Below the pieces are notes generated by a model. The model saw only the letters and a list, made by a program, of their open reading frames with translations. It ran no database searches and had not been told where the DNA came from. A DNA stretch of 60,000 bases, taken from Membranipora membranacea (Eukaryota > Bryozoa > Gymnolaemata > Cheilostomatida > Membraniporidae). The position numbers were made by a program, and so were the translations under genes. Shown here piece by piece: positions 33,801-45,518 of this stretch; position 1 is the stretch's first letter, and every line of letters begins with the position of its first letter. The stretch is from contig OU612069.1 in assembly GCA_914767715.1 (NCBI GenBank), positions 12,089,387 to 12,149,386 on the forward strand. The letters are read 5' to 3'.

Positions 33801-36800
33801 GTGACCATATTGATCATCTTCTCCATATTCTGTAGCTGATTACTAGCGGAGGCCATGCTGAGTGAGGCATTCATACCAAACACAGGCGCTGAAATGTCTG
33901 AAGCGAAATGGTTTGAAGTATTCACAATGGCCTGAGACTCGATATTTCTACACATCATACCACCTGCATCCGAGGAGCGCATGGTGGGCGGCATGAAACT
34001 GAACAGTGAGTTAGGATGTGTGTGATGACTGGGAATATGCTGCAATGTAGGCTGGGTACCTCGTGCGACCTTGGGGCTAGGTGATGTTGACAGGGTTGTA
34101 CCCCTGTCTACTGATTGGCCTGCTGGCGATAGCGCAGATTTCCGGGGCCGCCCTCTACCTCGTCCAGTGCCTCGACCACGAGGTCTACCCCTCCTATTTA
34201 CGGAACCATAGCTGTGTCCAGTTAGGCTGTTATCGGTAAACTTGTGGATATTATAGTCAATTTCCTTTCCTTGTGCATTGACAGGAAGTTTATTCCCTTT
34301 CAGCCAAGTTGTATTGTTACAAGGGTCAGATTGTACAACAGCGCCTACTGTTGGTTCCTCTGCTGAAGTGCTGCAATTGGCTGCACAAGGAATCGGGTCA
34401 AGAGTTAGTTCGACTTTCACTTCTTTTAGTGTCACATTCGCATTGTCTGCTGTTGCTGTTGGGAGGAGTTTCCTGGGTCTACCTCGGCGGCAGCGGTCCT
34501 CTTTGGGAGAAGGCGAGCAATCTGGTTTTTTTGGTGAGATATTGTCGGCGCCGATGAGGTTTCTGGTTCTTGTGATATTCTGCAGTTCAGCAGCTGTTTG
34601 ATTGGATGTTTTTATTTCTGTTGGGTCCTGAGGCTTTTTGCGTGGTCTTCCTCTCTTTCTCCTCATCAGTGATGAGTTCGAATGGAGTGTCAGCTTCGTA
34701 AGCAAACTCGGTCTATCTGTGACGGAGCTAATACTGCTCTCATGAGAGTTATGCCTCGTTTCTCTGCCCTGGAGAATCTCTGCCCTGGCATTTCCTTTTG
34801 ACTTTCTGGTCTCCAAAGGAGTTGAGGTCATCTGTAAAATAATCCAAAAAGGTTGAGGATAAATTCAGAAAATATTTTCGATCTCCAACTGCCTGCCTCA
34901 ATCAAATTATCTGGAAATAAAACAAGAATTGCGAATGAGCTCCAAACATTCGGGTCGGATAAATACGCTATCCATTACACAAGCCTGATACAATCACATG
35001 AAGCAGTCATTTCTCAGGCAGACCGCATTGGAATGGTATTCTGATTGATAACGGAGATCATGACTCACTGTAAACTTATTCCTGTCGAGTTTCTCTGTGA
35101 TGACTTTGGCCTTGAGACCAGGATTTGGGTTTTGTTGAGTTGAAGTATCATGTCTGTCTCTCGAATATGGAGGAGATCTTAAATTCCTGACATTTGTCGT
35201 GTCTCTCTGACCTGAATCACCAGAGGCATCTTGGATGAACCTAAAGCGTATAGATACACATGAGTATGAGACATGACAAACTGCGCATCGAGCCATTAAT
35301 CAAATAATGATATCCAACTCTTAACTATCCCATCTGTGTGAAAACCAGTCATTGACATGACATTTTTATATACATGGTAGTCTGAAGAATTTAATATACA
35401 ATCCTCCCCCCCCCCTCAGAGCCAAACCTCCAAAACTCTAGTGAACAATAAGCGCGTACCTATGGATAGAGCTAGCTATAGTCTGTAACACTTGAGTTGG
35501 TATACTGTTTAGTACTGAGCCGTCTCCATTGTATAGATACTTGAGCCAGGCTGAGACATGACCATACGCCAGTTCTGACATGTCAATCATATCCTCACTC
35601 AATAATCGCTACCAACAAAAACGTCAACAATAAGTTTGTGAATTTGTGGTACTTCAGATATAACACCCTCTCTCATGTACCATGATAATGAAGTGAGATA
35701 TAAAACATCGTCGATATGTTTTTTGAATCAGCAGAATTTCAGATATAACACCTCTCTCATGTAACATAACATTAAAGTGACACAAATAAAATTGTAATAT
35801 ATTTATCACTACAAAAAAAATTAAACGATAAGTAGTTTTTTTATCAGAAGAATTAAGTTTAACATACAACCTCAGCTGTAATGTAAGCTCTATGTGGAAT
35901 TAACCAGACAAAAGTGAGCTGTAAGCTCATCTAGCGTGTATTCCTGGTCTAGCCTGAGATGAACACCCACAGTGCACACACAAACCTGATGTAGTTGTGG
36001 ATATCTTGAAGCTAGCACAACTTTATGTATGGGTATATCACACATGTTAGTCTTGATAACAGCGTCTGAGAAATCAGGTTTTGTAAGTAACCGACACATG
36101 TAATCACCGGAGCCCAGAAATCTCTGTAACCAGTAACCAGCGAGTAACAGTACACCAGGCGTGACAAAATACAAGGATAATTTATGAGCTTATAAGATTT
36201 GGATAAACATAAGAAATATTCAATATGCTGGAAAGATTTTTTGTGGCGTTCAACTTTCAGGATACTTTATACAAGTGTTAGGCTATCCAACATTCACAAG
36301 GAACTTAACCAGCTCGCATGCTGAGAAATTTTGGCGTGGTACAAAATGCTGTAGAATTATTTCTTTTATGTCAAAGAGGGGGCAACTCCAAAGGCATAAG
36401 TCCGTATTAATGAATGACCACCCCTCTAATGTGACAAAAAACACAAATGACACGCATCATCAGGTTTAAAACACAACCGCAAGCAACAGAAAAATTTGAT
36501 ACAGACACCAAATAGGCTACATAGACCCTAGAGGAGCAAAGAATTAGGAGGAAATGATCATCATTTTGTACAGGCCTGAAAAGTCGAATGCATGGCTGGC
36601 TTAAACTCAAACCTTTACCAGCTAAATTTGTGCTAGCCAACAATAAGTCCCCCAAACTAGCTAAAAATAAGTCTCTCAAACTTACTAACAATAAGTCTCT
36701 CAAACTAGCCCAACAAATGATTGGGCTGATTAGGATTATCAAAGTATCTCATTAAATATGAAACCACTATGAGTTTTTCTTACCAGAGCTTTCTCTCTTT

Positions 36801-39443
36801 CAGTACAAGCTATGCTTGATGTGTCATCTAACGGTCTAATAGTGCTCTGGTCAGCCTCAATATTTTTTTTTTGTGCGACAGTAGGGGAGGCTCGTGCACA
36901 CACCGTCTTGTTAGCTACTGCGGACATCTGAGTACTGGTCACGCGTGACGCTCCAGTCATGATTCTTCTGCTAGCCTGTGTTCTCTCAGCTGAATGATCG
37001 GGTGTCTCAGGTACCACAACTTCAGGATCATCAACTGACTGATGCCCCAAGTCTATAAATACAAGCCAAGACATAAATGAAAACAAACTAGATTAATAAA
37101 TATTAGCTAGAGTTTGGTCTTGCTAGTTTGGATGTGGCTCCATGTTAGCTGGCACCTCTCTCCAATAGCTAAGGTGGAGTCTATATCAAGGAATGAGGTT
37201 GAGTTAATCAGCCACACATTTAAACCAATTCTAACCTGTGTGAAATGACAAACTTCTCCTACTGCTTACAAACATGACGCAGTGAACACGTAAGGCCCCT
37301 CTTTGTATGATGTCACAGAATGAGAATGAGAGAAGTGTTTGCTTTCATCAATAACGTTCGGATTTGTCGCCACAGGCAACACACAACATCTGACACTTTT
37401 CTGTGCCCTTTTAAATATGAGTTGTCTCCTCCTGGAGAGCACAAAGTGATCATGGTTTATCATCTAGCCTGTGCTAAATCTGCGGAAATAACATCCATTG
37501 CTCTCACAATTCGCAATAGTTTCACTAACCGTTCATGTTTATACCGAGGTTTTTTAGCTCTGTGGAGGATCGAGACGTCCCTTTTGGCCTTCCTGGTTTC
37601 CTTTTATAAATCTGAGTACCCGATATGTTGACTGCATTTATAGCCTGAGTACTTATAGAAGTGTTCCCTGACCTTCTGGACACAGAGGAGCGCATCGTTG
37701 TGAGCTACAGAATAGTTTTATACCAGGGTCAAAGGCTAAGGTTACAAGGTGAAATGACTTTAAACTAATTGCGATTTCATCGCTTTGCCTAGCACTCTAT
37801 CACTCTATCACTCACAGGTAAGAGAGTTTGACTCGGGGATACTAGGTACAATTTTAACACCCTCAATTGAATCAAACTATTCAACAGATCACATTACAAT
37901 TGGTAAACCGTTATGATAATTTCAGATTCATAACAAACCTTTTTGGAGAGTGATTTGCCCGCTGTCAACCTCTGAGTTGTTACTTTAGGGTGATCTTTAG
38001 CTGATACTGAAGGGCGTCCTCTAGTGGTGGGCCGCCGAGTTGTTTCCTCTTGAGTTGAGGGGGAGTTAAGTCTCGATCTCCATCTCTTCACCTGATGATG
38101 AGATATTTTAGACAGCGATAAGGGAAACCTGTGCAGTGTTATGGTTTGGACGAATAGCCTTGGCAACTTTTTTAGTCACATCATAGCAATTATTGTTCAA
38201 AATCCTCACTATTTTCACATAGGTTCATCAAACAGTAAGCTATTTGGATGGCAGACCTATGGCAGATCTAGTTTACTGAGCTAGGAACGATCACATCTTG
38301 GTAGCTTTTTATTCAAACACCTATTTGAGCCATCGACTTTTATTTCAGATGTGATTTTATGTGTTTGCAACAACACTGTTGCAAGAGAATGATGAACTTT
38401 CAAGAATATGGTCGATACAAATCAGCGTACCCGGTTTAGCATCGGAGAGGATTATACTTAGAGGCTGGCCAAATCTACATAAAAAGATATAGACCAGGTT
38501 TGATCCGGGTTGCCTGCATGCGGCAGTTAGTGCTTAACTGTAGTGGTTGGGGCGAATAGAAATGCCAGTACACAGGACCAAACTTGATCTACACAAGACC
38601 TGGCAAACCGGTTAACATCACTACAATCATATGGTAGCATATACTCACTCTCTGAAATGCAGCCGATTCCTCTTGCCGACCATCAGATACAGATGGTGAT
38701 TCAGCAGGCGGTGTTTTCCGTTTCCTGTTTAGTGCTGCGGTTACCTCATTAACTGGCTTAAACTTGAACTTTCCTTTTCGAGCTGGCCGAGCAGATATAT
38801 TCTGTTCTACTAAAGACAATACATGTGAGGGAAATAAGACAAAAATTGAAAGTTGCCTAGCAAAACCTCTCGGTTGTTGCCAACTGCCATAGCAGAAGGT
38901 TATACAACTTCACAAGAGTATGCGTTGAAGTCTTCTGGTGTCCACCGCAGTTGCTACGTGTGTAAGCGCTAGTTTTGACTGTTTTTCTGACATCCCAAGT
39001 GAAATATTAGGAGCCTCGTGAGTTAAATCAATCTTACCAGCTTTCAATTAATATTTCGGGAGTCTGTTGTAGCGTTTGCTTTATATGATAATTTTAGCAG
39101 CAACCAGCAAGAAAAATGAAATCAACAAATCTTTCAACATACCATCAGGTGATTTGCTTCGCACACTTTGCGGTTGTGGTGGATTCCGAGGCGGTTGTGT
39201 TGGTTTCCGAGGCCGATCCTCATCATCATCATCACTATCTGACAGTTGAATGATCTCAAGAGGTTTGGCTTTAGCTGCCTTCTTCATCTTTTCAGGATTA
39301 GGCGAGCTCGGCTCGTTTTTGTAAGCGAGGCATTGTGCTATATGTCGATGGTGATCGATGGCTTTCATATAAATACCCTTACACCCTTTGCACTCGTATA
39401 TACGATAGCTACGACTCATCAAATCTTCCATTGATGATGACAT
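25831..39443 (-). CDS. SLX4: SLX4 structure-specific endonuclease scaffold (17 exons)
   Basis: The exons are 39443-39143, 38809-38649, 38091-37939, 37704-37530, 37052-36784, 36123-35986, 35608-35460, 35240-35069, 34831-33013, 31704-31474, 30809-30636, 30347-30127, 29645-29223, 28812-28586, 27810-27693, 26514-26425 and 26010-25831. All have GT-AG borders and the frame stays open to TAA, giving 1666 residues (human SLX4 has about 1830). Domains in order: UBZ4-like zinc finger (C18, C21, H33, C37), SIM (IIQLSDSDDDD, about 62-73), AT-hooks, BTB (354-455), a long disordered region, SAP (about 1304-1352) and the C-terminal SLX1-binding helices (about 1550-1640). SLX4 docks SLX1, XPF-ERCC1 and MUS81-EME1 for crosslink repair and Holliday-junction cutting in the nucleus. 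The order and the TPMPHY-SAP junction make orthology firm. Odd point: five AT-hook cores. Introns hold a LINE end and a MITE. Confidence 0.93.
26935..27475 (+). mobile_element. LINE 3' end with (AATC)n tail, in SLX4 intron 15
   Basis: A frame of 127 residues (26940-27323) matches the C-terminal end of CR1-like ORF2 (LIMYCLPVLYPAIYQRDKKD, GRLRHPKYRTALGKDCFLR). About 110 bases later the element ends in nine AATC units (about 27437-27472), a usual 3' tail of such elements. It is 5' truncated and antisense to SLX4. Confidence 0.8.
27437..27474. repeat. (AATC)n microsatellite
   Basis: About nine perfect ATCA/AATC units forming the tail of the LINE fragment. Confidence 0.95.
29223..30347 (-). CDS. 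SLX4: SLX4 exons 12-13: conserved SAP region
   Basis: Exon 12 ends SPFTPMPHYEGMGDELLK and exon 13 starts KKLRGFGLRDKMSRKRMVA, joined in phase 0. The TPMP-Y...L..EL..FGLR...R..M pattern is the SLX4 SAP domain, where MUS81 binds. The rest of exon 13 is a Ser/Thr/Pro/Lys-rich linker. Confidence 0.9.
32351..32588. mobile_element. Short inverted-repeat MITE in SLX4 intron 9
   Basis: The left end AAGGTACATTAACACAGCAG with TTTTTCTGACAG is matched by the right end, which reads AAGGTGCATTTATACTGCCG with CTTTTCTGACAG after reverse complementing. The centre has complementary CATAGAGAGCAACGAAAGAG and CTCTTTGGTTGTTCGCAATG arms. About 240 bp, no coding capacity. Confidence 0.7.
33013..34831 (-). CDS. SLX4: SLX4 exon 9: AT-hook cluster and disordered region
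   Basis: An exon of 1819 bases (residues 507-1112). It carries AT-hook cores near residues 567 (RKRGRPRKK), 623 (RRGRPRKL), 721 (RRGRPRGR) and 733 (GRGRPRKS). The rest is low-complexity, Ser/Pro/Asp-rich and presumably disordered, with many SP/TP sites. A further hook (KRKPGRPKGT, near residue 243) lies in exon 4 at 37704-37530. AT-hooks bind the minor groove of AT-rich DNA. Confidence 0.9.
35069..36123 (-). CDS. SLX4: SLX4 exons 6-8: BTB domain
   Basis: Three short exons (36123-35986, 35608-35460, 35240-35069) build a BTB/POZ fold. They contain DFSDAVIKTNMCDIPIHKVV, LASRYPQLHQ, then LSEDMIDMSELAYGHVSAW, LKYLYNGDG and SSIHRFIQDAS. HKVVLASR and LKYLYNG are the standard BTB landmarks. In SLX4 this domain mediates dimerisation and supports nuclease recruitment. 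Confidence 0.9.
39143..39443 (-). CDS. SLX4: SLX4 exon 1: UBZ4-like zinc finger and SIM
   Basis: Encodes residues 1-100. The zinc-finger ligands follow C-x2-C-x11-H-x3-C (YECKGCKGIYM...HIAQC), the UBZ4 spacing used by SLX4 to bind ubiquitin chains at lesions. The acidic SUMO-interacting motif EIIQLSDSDDDDED follows, then a proline/arginine linker. Only one UBZ is visible where vertebrates have two. Donor GATG then GTATGTTG, phase 1. Confidence 0.88.
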
Positions 39444-40291
39444 ATTGAGTATCTTGCAGATTACACTTGCTCATTCAGGTTTAGTGAATCTTGCAGTTTG
39501 ATGTGGATTACCCTTTCTCAAGGTGATCAGGTTATCTGGTTTACTTATTGTTAAGGTTTGATGTTGATAACACTTTCTTGGTGTGGTCAGTTGACTATGG
39601 GTTTATGCAGATAACCCTTGTACGATGTGATGACTTTGAAGACTATTTACAGTTTGACAAGGTCTATTTGAAATATACACCCTTTCCAAAAATTAGGATT
39701 ACTTCAGTGGATTAGTTATGGCACTGTTATATGGATCCTTCCTTGATTTAATGTTTGATATAATATATTGATAGATAATTTGATCACGCTACAGACTGAT
39801 TTCATCACACTACATCACATGTCCTAGAAAATAACTACACTTTAGCTATATCTTATTCCCTCACTAGCAGTTATATTGTGTGTGGTCAGTAATATTATCA
39901 GAGCGTATGAGAACTCCAACTCTGAAGTGAACAAGGATCTGAAAACAAAAATTGATATCCTTACAACATCAGCACGAGAGCCTAAAATACATTCAATCAT
40001 CTGGGGTTATATTCTTCATTCACAAGTAGTAATAAGATCACTTCCTTAGAAAACTTTGCAATTATGATCACTGTCTGAGTTGATTGAGGATATAGGCCAA
40101 CAACCCATCTTTGCAGCTACAACACTAGCCAGGGTTCCCAAGTTCGTCCCAATTTTATTATTTGACCTTCTTTGGAGTTACTTTCTTATGTGAGATTATA
40201 ATTGTCATAACCAGTGTTTATGTGTCAGAATCGTTTATTTCAGGATGCAGCGAAAATGATAGTGACTTACCTGTAAGTATTCGTTATGAAG
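39444..40291. promoter_or_regulatory. Interval between the UQCC3-like gene and SLX4
   Basis: About 850 bp separating two genes transcribed in the same direction. It must hold the SLX4 promoter and the 3' end of the upstream gene. A possible donor (CTTACAG then GTAAGT) lies about 20 bases past the upstream stop, hinting at a spliced 3' UTR. Direct repeats of GGTTTGATGTTGATAAC/TGTGGATTACCCTTTCT type occur at 39496-39620. No core motif is clear. Confidence 0.4.
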
Positions 40292-41306
40292 TTATTTACG
40301 CGGATCTACATCTGTGTTAGTTACACCATATTTCTCTCTCATAGCGGTGTGTTTAGCGTAAGGATCGGCTCTTTTCTCTGCCTCTTCTATCATAGTAAGA
40401 AGCCTTCTCTGGGTGTCCTGGAAGTGAGAGAAGTAGTCACAACTTATTACATGACATATGATTTCTTAGTTTCTATGTTACACACTAGGACCAGGTCTTA
40501 TTCTACCATAGTCTGAGCCCCAGACTCTTGCCCCAACTCGACGACCCCCCACTCGGCCAAGGAAGACCCGCTATCTTTAACTAGACTAAGCAAGCTTGGC
40601 TGGCTTGTGTGGGAGGAGGCAGACGGGGACAATGAACTGCAGTCATGATTTGTGAATTTTTGCACTATATTTCTTCTGCTCACACATTATTTCTAGTCAT
40701 TAACTGGGTAGAAAAACTACTCAATATTAACTTACAGTAGGTTGGTTATCTGATCTTGGATTGCGTATTTCTCCCTTAATCTGTTGAAAAAGCCAGTTTT
40801 CGTCTTGTCCTTTCCACCTACAATGCAGATCAATTCAACCGAATCATACATCTTATAATTTAATTGTTTTGACTGTAAATAATAAAATTTCCGCAATTAG
40901 AAGTTATATTTGGTGAAGGAAAGTATGTAGGGCCCATTTATTTGCAACACGACTGAAAGGTTCAATGGAATTCATGGTTCCTTAGTCGGAACCTGATGGG
41001 AAGTTTCTATCGTGTTTCTTTATCGTATTCTCAACATCAAACTCCCCAATTTCCTCAGTAGGTACCATGAGTTTGAATGGACTCTATTAGACATGGGTGG
41101 GGGCAGAGTTTGGGGGGGGGGCTGAAACTAGCTAATGACTGAGTCCGCTCCTAGAAATGTCTTGCATGTACTTACATGCGATACGCCAAAGCACCACCAA
41201 TGATCCAACTGCCAATAAACACAGCCGCTGTCCACTTCTTGATAGACTTTCCAGCTAAAGACAGTGGCTCATACGGACGCCCTGTAGGCCTGGGGTTTCC
41301 TGACAT
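40292..41306 (-). CDS. UQCC3-like mitochondrial complex III assembly factor
   Basis: The exons are 41306-41176, 40817-40736 and 40417-40292, with phases 2 and 0, ending in TAA. They encode 112 residues. The N-terminus is short, polar and proline-rich. One transmembrane helix follows (about 26-43, WTAAVFIGSWIIGGALAY), then a soluble helical tail with NPRSDNQPTDTQRRLLTMIE. The layout of one helix followed by the xPRSxxxxxxTQxLLxxxxEA motif resembles UQCC3, an inner-membrane protein needed for cytochrome b assembly into complex III (93 residues in humans). The exon model is strong. The family assignment rests on this short motif and could be wrong. No presequence is obvious. Confidence 0.72.
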
Positions 41307-43190
41307 TTAGAGAACCAAAAGCTATACAAACTCTCTGTAAAAAAAATTGGAACTTTCTATAACATTACAAAAGTTTATGCTGCTCTGAATGGGCACTAAA
41401 AACTGTTGATTGCACTTAAGGCCTAAAAGCCATTTTTGTTTGTGCTCTAGGTCTAGGGGTTACATGAGTGTTGTAAGACATGTCCCATACAGCATTGGCC
41501 ACACGTCTCACATCACCTGAGTTTTAAATTGGACAAAGGATAATAATTATGATGTTATCATATAACGGGCTACTACCCATACAGAACTGGACTTTTTCTG
41601 TAATAGAGCCACTTAGAGGGAGTTATTTCAAAGACAGCAAGAAATTTTTATCTTTCAACCACAGCCCGCTGCTGTTAATTTTTTTTATTTGCATTTAGGT
41701 TTCTAGCATATAGCATTTATCAAGGGTTAGGCCAAAATTTCATCTTCCTTTATCTTGGTTATTATTGTTGTATGCTCATCCAGCAGCTTTGACAATGAAA
41801 GGAGGTCAGGACAGACCATTTGGATATTCCAACAAATTAAGGCACATAACATAAGTTCTATTAAAGCAAAGGTTGAGGGTGTATTGATATCCATCCAAGT
41901 CTTTTGTTATGTTGAGTGAAGAGAACTTGGTCTACAACAGAGGTGTATTGTCTCACCACTGTCTTGCAATGGCCCAATACTGTCTTACAATGTCTCAAGA
42001 CCACCCCACAACAAGTCCTATGGGTGTTCACGCAACGACCATCAACAACTGGTCAAGGTGTCCTTTCAGAGCTGATAAATAAATTCTAACAAATCCAAAT
42101 TGTCAGTTTAAACCAACATTGTACACTTGGCTTCAGTTATGTAAGCTTATCTCGGACAGGCTGTCTGTGGCTGTCAGGGGAGTCTTTCAATTAGAAAGAG
42201 CAATGCTCTACTAAAGCAAATTATCACTATCACTCAAAATTATCGCTCACTTGGTCTTTCAATTAGACAAAATCGTTCCCAGATCGCTCACTCAGAATGT
42301 ATATATTTCCATCAATGAGTGAGCGATCCGAGAGCGAGACCTTTAGCAGGTCTCACTCACTCAGTTAGTGAGCGATCAGATTGAGGTTTTAGATGTTTTC
42401 AATTGAAAGACCCCCCCCCCCATGCTCCTAAAGATGGAATAGATAGAGTAAGTTTACTGAGTTCATTACAAAATAAAGTACAGTTGTTAAAATACCCTTT
42501 ACCAGTGGTTCCTACATATTGTAGCAGAGGGTGGATTGTGTATACCGACAAATGAGTGTAGCAAAAGTGGAGAACTGAGGCTAGCATACACGTTCCCCAA
42601 CCATCGATCACACACACCCAACATGTATTAAGACAAGCAAACTTTGCCTGCCATTGTACTCCTTTGTTCACCAAACACAAGGCATTTTGTTATACAACTC
42701 TCATAGGTGTCTTGGGACATGTCTCCCAGACATAGGCCCCCAGGGCCTATCCAACATACTACAGCATAAGTGTTCTTTATTTTGTAATGTTTGTTTTATC
42801 AATTCACTCACTGCAACAAAATGGTCCCATCAAAAATATAAGAGAGAGAGGAAGAAAGTTGGCTTGGAACAATGAAAACATACAAGACACTCCAGTGAGT
42901 GATACTAAAAAAAGGTTTGAAGTAAGATTAAGTCATAAACTCAAACTGACTACTGAGAAAAAAAACTATAAAAAAAGGTTACTAAACTAATTAAATTGGG
43001 AGTAACTCTCATTGTTTGTGTCCAGGAAAACACATCAAATTGTCTTGATGTATAGGTTTGAGTTGCATCTTTCTTGAACCAACGCATAATGTCCCATAGT
43101 GACCTTATAGTTATGGAATAAATACCGCCACTGCTACGAATGCAACTTAATTTACTTAACTATTTGTAACACAAAATTTTGCAAACAAAC
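41307..43190. other. Gene-free stretch upstream of the UQCC3-like gene
   Basis: No exon recognised. The first few hundred bases are the likely promoter of the minus-strand gene. A G-run of 9 is at about 41112. A poly-C MITE occupies 42177-42421. Confidence 0.45.
42177..42421. mobile_element. MITE with poly-C end, copy 2
   Basis: Same family as 12234-12484: left GGGGAGTCTTTCAATTAGAA, then TTATCACTATCAC and GAATGTATATATTTCCAT, right CAATTGAAAGAC plus 12 C. Length about 245 bp. It lies between host genes. Confidence 0.8.
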
Positions 43191-43192
43191 CT

Positions 43193-43201
43193 TTTCTTGC
43201 A
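43193..43201. repeat. Target-site duplication, left (9 bp)
   Basis: TTTCTTGCA, identical to 48408-48416. Confidence 0.95.
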
Positions 43202-43415
43202 GGGAGAGCTTGTTAGCCACATAGCAGGGTAGGTCGAGGCGCAGATTGCTAGTAGAGGCGTGGCTTGCTGCTCTTGTTTTATTGGCTACTTATTGTATAC
43301 AAACATTGTGAAAGCACATGGTTTTATCAGAATTGTGTATATTATGATGTCTTATACTTACAAACACTCTTTATATGCTTATGATATATGTCTATGTAAT
43401 AGCACATATAAATTC
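43202..43415 (+). repeat. Left terminal inverted repeat of the MULE
   Basis: 214 bp, reverse complement of 48194-48407. Beyond it, subterminal sequence (43416-43620) is also found inverted at about 46700-46990. Confidence 0.95.
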
Positions 43416-44210
43416 TGATATTGCCATTATCATGTGCTCAGTTCTGTAGAAACATCCTATATTTTGCAACATGTGTACTACTAAAACATTTCCAACATTC
43501 CAGCTAGTGTTTGACTTTATTTCAGAAGAGCAGGAAAGTTGCTTATGATGTATGTCTATGTAATGGCACATATAAATTCTGACAACTTTTCTGCTGTTCT
43601 TTGTAGGTATTGTGGCAAAGCTTAGAATAATGTGTCAACGCCTCTTAGAAACCTCAGGAGGGTACGGATTTTTCTCATTCTGGCTTACAAAACCCTGTGA
43701 CGCCTAAAGCTGGAATATGCATGTTGTGCTTGGTCTCCTCTCACTAGATGAATCATCCTTAGAAGGTCTATTAATTGGAAAGCCTTGACTACTCTTCAAC
43801 ATGAACACAACAATGATATGTTTGTTAACCACCGGCATCATTGACTTTGAGGAGGTCAGACTATGATTTTACAATATAATAAATATAAATATTTATGTAT
43901 ACATTCAAATATCTTTAGGTTGATAAAGAAATTTATTTGTAATTGATAAGCTGATACAACAATAAAGAGTAAAAGACATGATGTTTCACCCTCGTAACAA
44001 TTATGAAGCTAAATATTAAAAGAATTCAGTAAATTACATGAGTTAAAATCATAACTTTGATAACTCTAAACATGCCAGCACGGAAACCACATATTTACAA
44101 CCCACATTTATTTACTGCCTGAGTAGTCAAATGTGTTAAAATATTTAAGGCACAAGAATTAAGTGGTCAATTAATAATTAAATTGGTGCAAAGAGAGAAA
44201 AGTATTGATA

Positions 44211-44948
44211 CTAAATCAAGAATGCCCCTCCCCGGCATCTTCTACACCTGAAGTTGGTCACTTCGTTTGTGAGGGGCTCAAAGGCTGTCCAGGGAATGTG
44301 GACGCACCCCCTGTGGAACCATTCCTTGCACTCCTCACACTCAATCATATCATCCGTATCCTGTCCAAAACGATTAAACGTTAGTCGGCAGGTGCAGTAG
44401 ACCTAGAATATAAATAAAATTTTGCATGAGTATAATATATGTACTGAACATCTATGTACTGTTCATATATTTTCTTTCATAATAGGTTAAAGTACAAATT
44501 TTTATCGAAGAATGTCTAGCTCAAGTTATCTTTACCAAAATATTCACAAATGTGAGCTACTTTTTTATATTTATTGGACTAGTAACTTTTATTATATTAT
44601 TGTTGAAGGTTTATAGATCTAACATATGGAATTTTTGAGAAAACCGAAAGTGAGTGCTTGTGGTGTTAATGATCCTACATACCCGATACCATGTTACTTT
44701 GGTTGTTCTTCTAAAGCGAGGCATGGCAACATCAACTTTAGGAAATACACTAAAACGACCCTGAGCCAGACAGTCGTGTAGGTGCTGTCTCATTGAAAGT
44801 TGGTCGTAGCTCGATTCCTGCGGGTCTCCACCAAACAAAACTTCGACCAAGTTAGCAACAGCATGCAGGCCACAGTCATGGCTGTTACCTTGTTTTTGTA
44901 CCATCAGCAGCTTTACATAGATCCTGCTCGCAGGTGTTTTCTCTAGGC
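44211..44948 (-). CDS. C48 (Ulp1-like) protease plus PHD finger, MULE C-terminal part
   Basis: Two exons join in phase 0: 44948-44683 and 44402-44211 (TAG). Exon one has the protease end QGNSHDCGLHAVANLVEVLF, with D-C-G holding the catalytic cysteine, followed by MRQHLHDCL. The N-terminal part of the protease with the catalytic His is not present in this exon. Exon two encodes a PHD finger: YCTCRL, then ECEECKEWFHRGCV, then FRCRRC. All eight zinc ligands look present. This protease-PHD tail is usual for animal MULE proteins. It is open and undamaged, unlike the second PHD copy at 47490-47620. Confidence 0.82.
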
Positions 44949-45396
44949 CTACAGGAAGAAGAAATAATGTATTAAAAACTTATATAACATATATCTTCTG
45001 ACCTTGTAGCTTTCAGATCTGTAGCTAGTTTCACTCGCTGATGTTTATTAGACTTATCCTGGGTGAGCTGCAATTGTCAAATGCAGATAAAAAAGCCATG
45101 TTCGCGAAAATTTACAGTAAGACGAGATATTGGTAATAAAAAGTTGACCGAAACAAAGATAATGTAACTGGGTTTCTCACAACATACACACATGTGTACA
45201 TACATTTTAATGCAATTTCCCGTACAATTTTCACTCCATTGGAGGTGTACAATATTGAGGTTGTCACTTCTGTGGAACATCACAACAGCAATACAGTGAG
45301 TAAGTCTAGTTTGTTTGCAAAGATCAAGTGAGGTTTTCAACATTACAACAGCATAGAAACAGTAAAAAGCTAAACGAATCATTAGGGATACTCACA

Positions 45397-45518
45397 ACAA
45401 AGCCTTGAAAAATGACGCAGCGGGATATTTTGATTGCAGCAGGACATCCAAGCTTTTTAGTAATCTGAGTACTCATCCGAGTTTTCTTGACCACTTGATG
45501 ATCTTGATCCATGTCAAT
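45397..45518 (-). CDS. MULE zinc-finger exon (FLYWCH/WRKY-like end)
   Basis: The acceptor TTATTTCAG precedes ATTGACATGG and the donor is TTTGTT then GTGAGT. It encodes KKTRMSTQITKKLGCPAAIK and ISRCVIF, the end of the C-x-H-type finger that precedes the transposase core in this family. Fragment only. Confidence 0.6.

Noticed and set aside
42399-42680. 93-residue minus-strand frame
   Set aside because: Its end runs into the poly-C MITE. No domain or conserved context.
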